Shown here one piece after another: positions 63,549 through 64,000 of a stretch of DNA of 64,000 nucleotides. Below the pieces are notes generated by a model. It was not told the DNA's origin and did no database searches. It was given only the letters and a program-made list of their open reading frames with translations. Source of the stretch: Thioclava sp. GXIMD4216 (GTDB lineage Bacteria > Pseudomonadota > Alphaproteobacteria > Rhodobacterales > Rhodobacteraceae). Location: positions 434,001 through 498,000 of the forward strand of contig NZ_CP149926.1 of the NCBI RefSeq assembly GCF_037949285.1. Reading direction: 5' to 3'. The translations under genes were made by a program, and so were the position numbers. Numbering within the stretch: the stretch's first letter is position 1; each line of letters opens with the position of its first letter.

Positions 63549-64000
63549 GACGACACCTCCGCTTCTGACCGACCGCCCCGCCCTTGACCGCCAACGCCTG
63601 CGTGCGCGGGCGCGCGGGCTTGATGCGTTTTTGCAAGAAGAGGCGGTGGCCGATCTTCAGGAAAGGCTGATCGAGGTTAATAGAACCTTTACATCGCCCG
63701 CCCTGATTGCGGCTTTCCCCGAAATCTGGACCCCTGTGCTACCTGATGCCAAGATCGTGCCCGATGCCGAGGTGCTTGACCTTGAAGAGGGGGCGCATGA
63801 TCTGGTGGTGCACGCCTTTGCGCTGCATTGGGCCAATGATCCGGTGGGGCAGATCGTGCAGGCGATGCGGGCGCTCAAACCTGACGGGCTGTTCATCGGC
63901 ATCCTGTTCGGTGGCCAGACCCTGCATGAATTGCGCGCGGCACTGGCCGAAGCCGAAGCCGCGGTGACAGGTGGCCTCAGTCCGCGTGTCGTTCCGATGG
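63547..64000 (+). CDS. BioC/NDUFAF5-like methyltransferase, N-terminal part
   Basis: The frame runs from an ATG at 63547 to the right edge (151 residues, no stop), so it is truncated by the window. The N-terminal LTDRPALDRQRLRARARG and the later VVHAFALHWANDPVGQIVQA and ALKPDGLFIGILFGG match the alphaproteobacterial relatives of NDUFAF5, a SAM-dependent enzyme. The SAM-binding motif I is degenerate in this region. It diverges from comF with overlapping start codons. Confidence 0.75.
   Translation, partial: MTTPPLLTDRPALDRQRLRARARGLDAFLQEEAVADLQERLIEVNRTFTSPALIAAFPEIWTPVLPDAKIVPDAEVLDLEEGAHDLVVHAFALHWANDPVGQIVQAMRALKPDGLFIGILFGGQTLHELRAALAEAEAAVTGGLSPRVVPM

Overview
The window looks like a piece of the main chromosome of an alphaproteobacterium of the order Rhodobacterales (Rhodobacter/Paracoccus/Thioclava-like); the genus cannot be fixed because no rRNA is present. 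The basis is high G+C, a CcrM-type GANTC methyltransferase, the rho-mnmE-mnmG-rsmG-parA-parB block beside maf-aroE-coaE-dnaQ, a hemD/mitofilin-like/hemY cluster back to back with tsaD-gpsA, a HemJ-type protoporphyrinogen oxidase, and the carboxyspermidine route to polyamines.

Layout. Positions 1-3600 are loosely packed and accessory-like: an EthD-family fragment, a VOC-fold protein, a secreted hydrolase-fold protein that lacks its serine nucleophile, and a methyltransferase, separated by diverged copies of a short dispersed repeat. Positions 3690-8660 form a copper-resistance locus: a CueR-like regulator diverges from an operon of copper P-type ATPase, small secreted His/Cys protein and Tat-exported multicopper oxidase, and a MerR-type promoter with a 19-bp spacer is readable. 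tRNA-Thr(CGT) at 9123-9198, followed by a decayed tRNA-like copy, separates this from the core genome.

Positions 9378-16770 carry hemD, a mitofilin-like membrane protein and hemY facing away from tsaD-gpsA-yciI-EVE, then a CbiX-like gene. Positions 16800-23090 are the phosphate regulon pstSCAB-phoU-phoB behind tandem Pho boxes. A PfkB kinase, malic enzyme, mutS, grpE-hrcA and rph-rdgB-hemW follow.

The centre is the replication origin. At 40799-41205 an intergenic region holds an AT-rich stretch, three perfect and several near-perfect DnaA boxes and five GANTC sites. To its left, genes run leftward (hemJ, rho, mnmE, mnmG, rsmG, parA, parB); to its right, rightward (maf, aroE, coaE, dnaQ, nadA, nadB). 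Two perfect parS palindromes lie in the rsmG and mnmG starts, and three 14/16 matches lie up to 29 kb away on the left arm. ParAB, parS, oriC and CcrM (60750-61865, with a perfect DnaA box in its upstream region) together outline the replication and segregation control of the cell.

The right part (46630-64000) holds mostly housekeeping genes: rppH, a C-terminal processing protease and EnvC-like factor behind gpmI, rlmH and rsfS, a chemotaxis receptor, the two carboxyspermidine enzymes, a membrane-anchored winged-helix-like protein, rnhB, ccrM, a MarR regulator, grxC, comF and a truncated methyltransferase. I found no CRISPR array, intact insertion sequence or prophage. The strongest candidate for something not routinely annotated is the oriC/parS/GANTC architecture; the most puzzling local element is an 18-bp-stem hairpin covering the ribosome binding site of a small gene at 53107-53358.
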